Assembly: GCA_963539695.1 (NCBI GenBank)
Contig: CAUTOC010000005.1
Location: forward strand, 1 to 64,000
Reading direction: 5' to 3'
From: Catonella sp963539695
Lineage (GTDB): Bacteria > Bacillota > Clostridia > Lachnospirales > Lachnospiraceae
Length of the DNA stretch: 64,000 bases
The position numbers and the translations under genes are program-made. Below are positions 17,057 through 25,800 of the stretch, in pieces (position 1 is the first letter of the stretch; every line of letters begins with the position of its first letter). The notes beneath the pieces were generated by a model, which saw nothing but the letters and a program-made list of their open reading frames with translations, was not told the origin of the DNA and did no database searches.

Positions 17057-19067
17057 CGTCTTCTTCCATCTCCTTTCTTTCTAATACTAAGTAATTTCTT
17101 TCTTCCAAGTCATAATAAATCTGAGCTCCGTAGAAATCATTTTCCATAACTTCTTCCATATCCATCTGCCCTATTTCAAAAAGAGGGCATTTATAGGACG
17201 GTGTAAACATAGTTTTTAGCGGCGGATTACCGAATGTTACTATAATGGCATTTCCGCTGTTTTTGGCATTGTTTAACTTCATAAGCTCGGAAGGATATAT
17301 GAGCGGACGCTGTTGCAGTGAACTTGAAACCGTAAGTGCTCCTGTTTTATCAATGGTAGATGAAGAAACGCTTCTTGTTTCTACCGTCATATTTCCACAA
17401 AGTTTAGAGAATTCTTCACAAGTAGCAAGATCATTTGAGCCGATAAACATCTTTAAGCCGCAGTTACCTTTAATTATATTTGATACTGTTTGCCCATAAA
17501 CATTGTCAAGCTGTGCAAATGACTGCACCACCATCTGAAACCATATTTTTCTACTTCTTCCTACTGTTATCATCTTGTCAAATTTTTCAATCTTAGGCAT
17601 ATTTCCAAACTCATCAAGCAGGAAATACACATTTCTTTCAAGAGACAAATCTTCATTTGCCGAAGCAACCTTTATAAGTGCCTTATATATAGAAAGAATA
17701 AATACCGCCGCAAGTACATGTCTTGTATCTTTTTCATCAGGAATTTTAAGGAACAGAGCCGTCTTTTCCTTTGCTATAAGTTCAGGCTTAATATCCGTTC
17801 CGCTTGTCATAGCACAGATACCTTCATCATGGAACATTGAAAGCTTATCAAATGCAATAGACATATAAGAGGATAAGGTCTGGTCAGGTGCGGAAAGCAC
17901 TTGTCTTGAAAGACCATAAGCTTTTGAAGTCTTTTCTCTTCCCTGAAAATACTCTTTAAGTGCTATAAACTCTCCTTCTGAATTACCTATTGCCTGATTT
18001 ACATTGTAAAAACAAAATTTCTCTTTAGTCATTTCAAGTTCATCCACCGCACTATCTTCCAACATAGCCAAAATAACTGCTAGGATAATAGATCTTGCTC
18101 CCTTTTCCCAAACCGGATCATTTTGTGATTCAATAGGGCAGATTACACTTACTAAGTCATTTAAGTCCTCATAAATAGAGTCAAATATCTTTTGTCTTGC
18201 ACTGCGTATTTCTTGTAAAAGCTTTTTGCAATCAGCATAAGCCCTTCCCTCATACTCATACCATGTATCGCCATAAGCTTCCTCAGGGTCAAGCAATTCT
18301 AGGCTGCCTGCATTTTCTATTGTATCCGTTCTTTCATAAATCTCATCACCTGTATGAAGATAGGTCTGATATCTGTCATAAATCTCCTCAAGGGGATTCC
18401 AACGAAACGAACTATAAGGATCTCTAAGGTCAAGAACCATACAGTTATATCCCTGTTCTTTCAACATCTTTGAGTGCAACATAAAAAGTTCACCCTTAGG
18501 ATCGGTACAAATCATTGACGAACCGGCTTCATTAGCATGTCCTAAAATTTGAATAACAGGATTGATAAAAGTTGTAGTCTTTCCTGAACCGGTAGCTCCT
18601 ATTATGATTCCATGAGCCGGCTTCATAAGATTTATATCTAATTCCCTGCCTTTTGCAGAATACACCGCTTTTACAGGAATACCGTCTTCTTTTAATTTAG
18701 AAAGACTGCTATAATTTGTTTCAGGAAAAAATTCTTTTCTTTCCTTATCTGTCATAAATCTCGCATTTTCAAGACTTCCCTCTACACGCGATGACTTCAT
18801 ATTCCTCTCGGAGTCTTTTAACACATTTTTTGTTCTTTTACCTACTCCTCCTATGTGGAAAACCTGATAGAGAACAATGCAAAGGCTTGCCTCAATAGAA
18901 CCGTATATTAAAGATACCGGAGTAAGCATTCTTGCTACTCCTTCATCTACCTTAAATTCTATTCCTTTTATTGCACCCTCAAAAAAAGCTGTAATTCCAC
19001 CAAATACTATACAAAGTAAAATCCACAAAAGAATGTAATTTACAATTTTTTTACCAATAGTTTTCAT
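17034..19067 (-). CDS. virD4: VirD4/TraG-type coupling ATPase
   Basis: A 677-residue coupling protein. Two N-terminal transmembrane segments (about 10-30 and 50-70) are followed by Walker A GATGSGKT (157-164), the CTDPKGELF block, and Walker B FLLDEFGNMPK with DEFGNM at 485-490. After this come the VGRSRK...QSFAQLDNVYG and NCGLKMFIGSND motifs typical of TraG/VirD4. Coupling proteins pick the substrate (relaxosome DNA or effector protein) and feed it to the channel. The C terminus is acidic (MEEDDEEENQL), a common site for substrate binding. The start overlaps the CPBP gene stop by 4 bases. Family is firm. Absence of a relaxase gene nearby leaves the substrate open. Confidence 0.95.
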   Translation of the reverse strand: MKTIGKKIVNYILLWILLCIVFGGITAFFEGAIKGIEFKVDEGVARMLTPVSLIYGSIEASLCIVLYQVFHIGGVGKRTKNVLKDSERNMKSSRVEGSLENARFMTDKERKEFFPETNYSSLSKLKEDGIPVKAVYSAKGRELDINLMKPAHGIIIGATGSGKTTTFINPVIQILGHANEAGSSMICTDPKGELFMLHSKMLKEQGYNCMVLDLRDPYSSFRWNPLEEIYDRYQTYLHTGDEIYERTDTIENAGSLELLDPEEAYGDTWYEYEGRAYADCKKLLQEIRSARQKIFDSIYEDLNDLVSVICPIESQNDPVWEKGARSIILAVILAMLEDSAVDELEMTKEKFCFYNVNQAIGNSEGEFIALKEYFQGREKTSKAYGLSRQVLSAPDQTLSSYMSIAFDKLSMFHDEGICAMTSGTDIKPELIAKEKTALFLKIPDEKDTRHVLAAVFILSIYKALIKVASANEDLSLERNVYFLLDEFGNMPKIEKFDKMITVGRSRKIWFQMVVQSFAQLDNVYGQTVSNIIKGNCGLKMFIGSNDLATCEEFSKLCGNMTVETRSVSSSTIDKTGALTVSSSLQQRPLIYPSELMKLNNAKNSGNAIIVTFGNPPLKTMFTPSYKCPLFEIGQMDMEEVMENDFYGAQIYYDLEERNYLVLERKEMEEDDEEENQL

Positions 19068-19918
19068 AAGTATGTTTTCTTCTTTCTAAGATAGATATAT
19101 ACAAGTATGCCCGTTACTATAATTGACAGCAAAAATAACGGAACTAAAAAAATCATCTTTCCCAAGTTTGCTTTAAGCAAAGGATTTTTCTGATATAAAA
19201 ATGCTAAAACCACTGAGGGCAAATTAAAACCTATATGGAGGAATATTCCTTCCAAAATATTTTCCTCACGCATAGAAAGACATATAAGTAAAAAACCCAT
19301 ACCGCCCGCATATATCATCCAAACAGGATGAATATGGCAAAACATAAAAGCGATGACGGTAATTATTATAGCTGTTTTTTTCTTAAAGTGTCTAAGAAGA
19401 GTATTTAACATATATCCTCTAAACACAATCTCTTCTAATATCGGTGATAAAAGCCCTACAGTAATTGCACAAAAGAGGAAATCAGGTCCGTCTAGGAGTT
19501 TTGATAAACTCTGTCTATACCCGCTTCCTCCAAAACCGAACATTGTAACCAAGGCTGATACTGCCATTGACGAAAATACACCGAATACAAAAAATCCTAT
19601 TCCTTTTAATAAGAGTTCCTTTTTTATATAAAGTGTAGCATCCTCACAAAAGCTTTCTCCTCTTTTTTTGGATCTTTTGCGGAGAATGAAACCTGTTGCA
19701 ATCATTCCTAATGCCGTATAAAGATTCCCGCCATAAGCAAAAAATTCGCCGCCTTTCATGTTACTGTGAAATAACACATAACCTATAGATGCAAATAATG
19801 CAGGCATAATCACATAAAGTATAAGCGGCCAAAATGCCTTTAAGATAACACCGGCATTTATCCAAATCTTTTGCTGATTAGTAAGAAGGGAAGTGTCTAT
19901 TTTTTTATCTTTATTCAT
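19064..19918 (-). CDS. CPBP (CAAX/Abi) intramembrane metalloprotease
   Basis: The start is taken at 19918 because GGGAGG lies 8 bases upstream; an in-frame ORF extends to 19954. The 284-residue product is polytopic and carries the CPBP signature: EEIVFRGYML (motif 1, paired Glu and Arg), FCHIHPVW (His motif), and GIFLHIGFN (motif 3). Such proteins are intramembrane glutamic or metallo-type proteases, including bacteriocin-immunity and CAAX-processing relatives. It is the fourth gene of the operon, just before virD4. It might process the pilin, lipoproteins or the substrate of the system; this is inferred from linkage alone. Confidence 0.88.
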   Translation of the reverse strand: MNKDKKIDTSLLTNQQKIWINAGVILKAFWPLILYVIMPALFASIGYVLFHSNMKGGEFFAYGGNLYTALGMIATGFILRKRSKKRGESFCEDATLYIKKELLLKGIGFFVFGVFSSMAVSALVTMFGFGGSGYRQSLSKLLDGPDFLFCAITVGLLSPILEEIVFRGYMLNTLLRHFKKKTAIIITVIAFMFCHIHPVWMIYAGGMGFLLICLSMREENILEGIFLHIGFNLPSVVLAFLYQKNPLLKANLGKMIFLVPLFLLSIIVTGILVYIYLRKKKTYL

Positions 19919-20000
19919 TTTTTTACCTCCCTCTCTATTCTCGCTTATTACCAAAGCATTTTATCTATTTCATAGACACAAAAGGGACACAGGAATTTAG

Positions 20001-21281
20001 CTAATGGATACGGGGAATGAAAATTCTTGCTGTAGTTCCCTTCCCCTTTTCACTTTCAATCTCAAGAGTACCTCCCACCATAAGAGCCAGCCTCTCACGC
20101 ACATTATCAATGCCTACATGACTTCTTCCGTCTTCTTTTTTGTTGTCAGGATCATACCCTCCGACACCGTCATCTATTACAAAAATCTCATATCCTTCAT
20201 CATGCTCTACCGTCTTAATAGTGAGCTTTCCGCCCTCTATTGCCTGCCCTATGCCGTATCTTACCGCATTTTCCACTAGTGGCTGCACTGTAAGCGGCGG
20301 TAAAAAGAAAGCGATAGTGCCAAGCTCATAAGCAATTTCAAGTTCATCTTCATAACGAAGCTTTTCTAAAAAAAGATAGTTTTTTATATGTTCAAGCTCT
20401 TTAGAAAATAAAACTGTTCTATCCACGCTTACAGAGTCAAGATTTCCTCTTAAATAATCCGAAAACTCTGCAATAGCTTTTTGGGCAAGCTTCGGATCTT
20501 TTTCACAGAGGTAATGAATTGCATTTAGTGCATTATAAAGAAAATGCGGTCTAATCTGACTAAGCATTATGGATATTCTGCTTTGAACAAGTTTTTCATC
20601 TTTTATACGAAGAAGAACATTTTGTTCAATATGAAGTACAATATAAAGACCTATAACGGATAAGGTTACAATCAGGTACACTACAGGTATGCCGATATCC
20701 GGCACAATTTCTCTAAGCCCTATTGAGAATAAAAGCCCTAAAACACAGCTTATAAATATAATACCGTCCCTTCTCTTTAATTTGTTGAAAAAAAGAACAG
20801 TTATTATAAGAATATACGCTATCATTCCGATGGCTATAAACTGTGATAACCAAAATAACTCCCTTCTTTTATAAACACCGGCTGTCACACTATATACCGT
20901 GCCTAATTTATAAGAAGTTATCCAAAGCAAACTCTCAACTACCGCAAAGACTAAGCCTATATGACCAAACCACAGCGAAATACCCGTTTTTTCCCTAATA
21001 TGAATTATAACATAATAATTAAATATTGCCAGCATAACATAGGCAAGTGATGTTGATATAAGGAAAAATATCTCTGCAGAATTAGACATATACCCTGATT
21101 TAGAAAGCATATATGAAGCTCCGTCTGATGCCAAAAGTAAAAATAAAGTACGCAAAAGTATATTTAATATGCGTCCTCTATTACTCGGTTTTGATATAAA
21201 ATGACTTTCTATTAAAAGCACAAGTATTATGAGTGCTGCAAAAAACTCAACCATAGCATAAGTGTAATTATAATTTTCCAT
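20001..21281 (-). CDS. LytS/YehU-type membrane sensor histidine kinase
   Basis: A 426-residue kinase. Seven hydrophobic segments fill residues 8-215. The phosphoacceptor motif SQIRPHFLYNALNAIHYL has His246, and a GHKL ATPase domain follows (VQPLVENAVRYGIGQ, FVIDDGVGGYDP, GIDNVRERL, GKGTTARIFIP). This is the His_kinase (PF06580) class. It overlaps the 187-residue ORF before it by 14 bases and shares an operon with the SARP-like regulator at 21828-22622, its likely partner. The pair heads the T4SS-like operon, so the sensor probably decides when the secretion system is made. The signal is unknown. Confidence 0.92.
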   Translation of the reverse strand: MENYNYTYAMVEFFAALIILVLLIESHFISKPSNRGRILNILLRTLFLLLASDGASYMLSKSGYMSNSAEIFFLISTSLAYVMLAIFNYYVIIHIREKTGISLWFGHIGLVFAVVESLLWITSYKLGTVYSVTAGVYKRRELFWLSQFIAIGMIAYILIITVLFFNKLKRRDGIIFISCVLGLLFSIGLREIVPDIGIPVVYLIVTLSVIGLYIVLHIEQNVLLRIKDEKLVQSRISIMLSQIRPHFLYNALNAIHYLCEKDPKLAQKAIAEFSDYLRGNLDSVSVDRTVLFSKELEHIKNYLFLEKLRYEDELEIAYELGTIAFFLPPLTVQPLVENAVRYGIGQAIEGGKLTIKTVEHDEGYEIFVIDDGVGGYDPDNKKEDGRSHVGIDNVRERLALMVGGTLEIESEKGKGTTARIFIPRIH

Positions 21282-21831
21282 TATATATCTCCAATATCTT
21301 TATCAGCCTTTCAAACGATATCTTCTTTCTCTTTACAGGTTTTTCTTCTTCACTTACAAAGGTCCAAATTTCCTGCTTTCTTTTATGCACAAATCTAACC
21401 TTTGACAATTCTTTTGAAAGCTCTCCTTCTGTCAAATTTTCAATAATATGGCATATTACTTCTAATAAATTGCCGTTTGTTACCTTTGGCATTTTATATC
21501 TTTCTTTATAAGAAAGTTCATCTATTTCTAAATTTTCTAATACTTCTTCCACCATCATAGGGATACCGGCTTCTTTTCCGTTAAAAAACAGGTTTGAAAA
21601 TGTTTTCTCATAGACCATTTTCATAGTAATTCTTTCATCTTTACATCTTTCATTTTCCCAAAAATTTTCATTTTCTCTGCCACACTCCCTCATTTGCCAC
21701 AGGAACTGTTTTTTTTCAAGAGGGCTGATTTTACCCCAAAGTGCATTACTAAGATATGTATCAATATCATAATTTTCATTACGAAAACATTTTTTAAGTT
21801 TTTTTATTTTAACAGTTTTTGTTTCAATCAT
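21268..21831 (-). CDS. unknown protein between regulator and kinase
   Basis: A 187-residue soluble, charged protein with no recognised family. It overlaps the regulator stop by 4 bases (ATGA) and the kinase start by 14 bases, so its translation is coupled to both. It has an N-terminal basic stretch (TVKIKKLKKCF), aromatic-rich middle (FLWQMRECGRENENFWENER) and a helical C terminus. The position between the two partners of a two-component system is unusual and suggests a third signalling component or an accessory DNA-binding protein; no motif supports either. Confidence 0.7.
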   Translation of the reverse strand: MIETKTVKIKKLKKCFRNENYDIDTYLSNALWGKISPLEKKQFLWQMRECGRENENFWENERCKDERITMKMVYEKTFSNLFFNGKEAGIPMMVEEVLENLEIDELSYKERYKMPKVTNGNLLEVICHIIENLTEGELSKELSKVRFVHKRKQEIWTFVSEEEKPVKRKKISFERLIKILEIYNGKL

Positions 21832-22622
21832 TTAAACCTCTTTTGATAATCATCCATCAGCATGGCATTAGTATATTCAGCCCAACTGTACTGGCTCATA
21901 TACTCCCCTCTATAAGCCTCTTTATCTCCTTCCAACCACTTATAATAGTCACAAGACAGCCCCTCTTTTTGTATACCTATCTTGCCCCAAGCTCTTACAA
22001 GAACATCCGAAAAACCACAGTTTTCTAAAGCCCCCACCAAATCCGCTCTTAAATTTTTAAGATAAGAAACATGTTGGTTTGAATCAAAATCATTTTCCCA
22101 CAAAACAGAAATAATTTCTTTATTACTGCACAAGGCTCCGTTTCTGTCAATAAGATAGGCTAAAAGTTCTTTACTCTTATTATATTTTAACGGAAGCGGG
22201 GCATTTTCCACAAAAACCTCAAAATTTCCGAATGTCTGTATCTCTAAAACTTTTTCTTCTTTAGCAATAGGAAATCTCAGGTTACTAATCTCATTTTTAA
22301 TCTTTTCAGCGGTAACCGGCTTCATAACATAGCCACTTGCATGTACCGTAAAAGCATCTTTTGTATATTTGCTGAATCCACTTGCAAAAATAAGATTTAT
22401 TCCCGATACTCTCTTTTTTATTTCCTCTGCCAGTTCAACTCCATTCATTTTTTTCATTTCCACATCTAAAAATACAATATCAGGCACTATTTCGTCAAGC
22501 TTTTCTAAAAGGTCGGATGGGTTACGAAAACCATAGACCTCCGACTTAGGCACCGCCTTATGTATAGCACTAAGCAGAGCCTCAAGAGCCAGTTTTTCAT
22601 CATCTATTGCAAATATCCGCAT
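21828..22622 (-). CDS. response regulator with SARP-like DNA-binding domain
   Basis: A 264-residue regulator. The receiver domain (1-120) has DDE at 7-9, phosphoacceptor Asp53 in IVFLDVEMKKMNG, and the conserved Lys in YVMKPVT. Residues ~130-225 form an OmpR-like winged helix of the AfsR/SARP type (IQTFGNFEVFVENAPLPL, SKELLAYLIDRNGALCSNKEI, ISVLWEN). The last ~35 residues (YYKWLEGDKEAYRGEYM) look like the start of a shortened bacterial transcriptional activation domain. SARP proteins bind heptamers repeated every 11 bp, and such repeats lie directly upstream of this gene. It begins the T4SS-like operon behind AAGGAG and would activate both divergent transcripts. Confidence 0.9.
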   Translation of the reverse strand: MRIFAIDDEKLALEALLSAIHKAVPKSEVYGFRNPSDLLEKLDEIVPDIVFLDVEMKKMNGVELAEEIKKRVSGINLIFASGFSKYTKDAFTVHASGYVMKPVTAEKIKNEISNLRFPIAKEEKVLEIQTFGNFEVFVENAPLPLKYNKSKELLAYLIDRNGALCSNKEIISVLWENDFDSNQHVSYLKNLRADLVGALENCGFSDVLVRAWGKIGIQKEGLSCDYYKWLEGDKEAYRGEYMSQYSWAEYTNAMLMDDYQKRFK

Positions 22623-22680
22623 TATCTTAACTCCTTAGATATTATTTACTCCAAATTATTCACAGGTTTATTTTCCCAAT

Positions 22681-22719
22681 ATTATATCATGTCATGCTAA
22701 AAGACACAAAACAGGTACA
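22681..22719 (-). promoter_or_regulatory. promoter of the T4SS-like operon with SARP-like repeats
   Basis: Reading the minus strand, the 11-mer TGTACCTGTTT (22709-22719) is followed directly by TGTGTCTTTTA (22698-22708), then 11 bases, then a perfect TATAAT -10 (22681-22686). The two 11-mers agree at 7 positions. No good -35 is present. Repeats with an 11-bp period ending shortly before the -10 are the known layout of SARP activator sites, and the first gene of this operon encodes a SARP-like regulator. Confidence 0.6.
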
Positions 22720-22736
22720 AAATTTTATTTTCTTCC

Positions 22737-22758
22737 TGTGTCTTTTATGTGTCTTTTA
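22737..22758 (+). promoter_or_regulatory. perfect 11-bp tandem repeats facing the giant gene
   Basis: Two exact copies of TGTGTCTTTTA lie head to tail (22737-22747 and 22748-22758). The same 11-mer occurs in the opposite orientation at 22698-22708 facing the operon. They lie 68 bases before the chosen start of the 1242-residue gene. A possible -10 (CATAAA, 22776-22781) follows 17 bases later. The likely role is coordinated control of both sides by the SARP-like regulator. Confidence 0.6.
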
Positions 22759-22826
22759 ATGTGTTAATGTTGCAGCATAAAGTTTTACAAACAAAAAAAA
22801 TGCAAATCGAAGGGAGCTTTAAAAGT

Positions 22827-25800
22827 ATGTATAAAGTAGGAAATGAACACATTGATGAAGGTGTTTACTCAGAGGGACTTGTTTTAGACGGTTCTTTAAA
22901 GGAGGCAATCGAAACTGCCGGCGGCGGAGAATTTTTTCACTTTGAAGAGACTGCTAATAATGAATTTACAATGAAGCCTAAGATGCCTGAATACGGAAGT
23001 GCCTCAATAGGCGGCTCTGTATTTAAGATGAGAGTTAACAACAACCGTCTTGTAAAAGGTATTGCAAACCATTTCTTTACAAATGGAGAGATTGATTTTG
23101 CAAAAGGTTATGACTTTATTAATGAAATTGATGCAAGACTCGGTTTATCTGAACTTCCTATCAATGTTGATATGTTCCGTCAGGGAAGCAACACAAGAGA
23201 GGAAGGACTTGATTGGCTTGCAACTGAACTTAATATACCTGCTAATGAGCGTGGAGATTTTAAAAACTTTGCAGATGCTATGTTTTACAACCAGGAAGTA
23301 GGCAAAATTGCCCCATATATGAGCCAGAACTTTTCTTTACTTTGGGGAGAATTTGCAGCCGCGGGACTTGCTCTTGATCCTAATAACTTTACCGATATGC
23401 CTGAGCAAAGTTCAAGACTTAATGAAAACCTTGCAAAAAAAGAAGATGCTATTCGTGAACTTCGCTCATTTACACAGATTAACCCTGAAACGGAAATGCG
23501 TCTTTTTGTTCCTACTGAATGTAGCGGAAGTTTACATAGTAATAAACAGATTTGTGACTACTCAGGCTATGCCGCTGTAAACCTCGGAAAACCTGCTCCG
23601 GCTTTTTCTATATCAGATTACTCTGTAGATATAGCTATGAACGACTCCTTAACAGGAGAAAATAAGGGCGAACGCAAATGGGATCAGCATGTAGCTGCAC
23701 ATATCGGAAATATAACTCTTAAAGACGGCAGTAAATATCAGCTTACTTTAGAGGCTTTTGCACCACAGGCAGATCGCTTTATGGATCATCCTGCTATGAC
23801 AAGTGCCGTTTCAATCGGTCTTTTTAAGGATGAAGAGGCTTTTAAGAATCATTACTATAATAATGCTCATATTGAAGATGCTAATACTCTTGAATTCTGT
23901 GAAAGAAAACAGGAACTTAAAAACGATAAGTTTGTAGAACTCGAGAAAGACGGTGTATTTGCCCGAGTAGAAGATACTATGAGAAAATTTGCACCTTATG
24001 CTGAGGAAGCATATCAGAGCCTTCATTCAGAGTTCCTTAAATATTCAATAGGAAGTGAGTGGGAAAATTCAAGAAATGACAGACATTATAAGCCTATAAT
24101 GGGATTTTCCGGACTTACTACCAATGAACTTGACCACGAATTTAAGAGCGATCTTCGTATGGCAAAAACCTCTATTAATCGTATTCCTGAAGAACATAGA
24201 GAAGAATATAAAAACCTGTTAAATACTCTTGATCAGGTTATGGAAAGAAGCGGAGCTTTAGGACATGCTAAACTTCACTTTAACGCTCTTTCTTCTATAA
24301 TAGAAACAAACGGCGGTCCTGATGACCTCCTTAATACTTCTTATGAAATAACTGCTGAACTTGAAGAAAAAGATATGGAGATGAGACTTGCAAGAACCGC
24401 TACCAGAAGTATTCTTGCTACCGCTCTTACCGGCAGTATGCAGGTTGACAAAATGGACAAAGAAGAGCGTGCATCTCTTGAGGCTTTTCTTGGAGGTGAC
24501 AGCGAAAAACTCTCCCGTATGATTGATATGTCAAAGGCTGTTGCAGGAAACCTCCTTGCTCCTACTGAAATTACTATGGATATTCAGGTACCTGATAATG
24601 ACATCGCAAATGATTTTGTAAGAGCAAGAAACATTGCAAATATTCCTGACCGTTCTAAAGAATTTGCAAGTCACAATTTTGACCTTGCATTTTCACAAAT
24701 TGTATCTAAAAAAGTTTTTAAGACTGATGATCACAAACTTTTTGATAATGTCTATATAGACGGAAGATCCGCTACTGATATCTTTAAGGAAAAACACCTT
24801 CACTATGCGTCAAGCGAGGATAAAAAAGCAGATATAATGAAATCTCTTATTTCAGGCAGTCAGATAGATTTTGCATATACAAATCAAAATGGTGATATAG
24901 ATATGTTACCTCTTCATGCTACATCTGATATTCCTGTAATTGCAAACAGTTTTCTAAAAACAAGAGAAAAAGAACATATCAGCGTAGAACCTAAGAAAGA
25001 CTTAATCAGCAACGGTATAAGCCTTCCAATGCCTGAAAATTTTGTAGCAGCCGGTGGAGATACAGTGCCGCTTCGTGAAAATTATAACTATCTTATTAAG
25101 GGGGTTAGCAGTCTTTTCCTTAATGAAGCAGGTGATATTAACGAAAAAAGTGTTAATAAGGTAAGTGATTTTACAAACCGTTTATATCACATGTATGCTA
25201 ATGGCGAAGATATACTTAACCCTGCGGCAACTAAGGAAGAAGTAAGTGGCTACAGAGATAAGTGGCTTTGCGGTCAGCTTGGAATACCAAATGAAAAACA
25301 GGCGGATTTTACCCGTTTTTGGAATGAAAACTTCTCATTAACTGAGGATAATAAGCTTATAACCGGCAGAGATTTAACAGGCTGGTCGGAGTTTGCAAAT
25401 AAAATACAGAGTTTTGGTGAACTTGAAAAAGAAATCGGCCCATCTGCTATGAATGCAGTTCGTATGGATTTTGCAGGAACATTTGATACCATAAAGGAAA
25501 TTGCTTCTATTGACCCTGCAACAAGTGATAAAACCTTTATCCCTGTTAGTAGAAGTGCAGGATTTTTAACTGCACTAAATCAGACATCAGGTGCAATAGC
25601 TGATGAAAACGGTAATGATATTGCATTTTCTATCGGGCAAATCACAGGTGATGTTGTTTCTTCAAATCTTTTAAGCGAAGAAAACAAAGAGTCTATGCGT
25701 CACCTAAACATAGCAGGACATTTTTGCAACGGTATTTTCCAGTCACTAAAAGAATATGGTGAAAAACTTGCAGGTGAAGAGGATGCTTTTACCCCTAGAA

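Noticed and set aside
4129..22622. Complete integrative conjugative element
   Set aside because: No relaxase, integrase, replication or attachment site was seen between the agr locus and the DUF4282 gene.
22749..22826. In-frame extension of the giant gene from GTG 22749
   Set aside because: It would start inside the tandem 11-bp repeats and has no ribosome site; ATG 22827 has AAGGGAG upstream.
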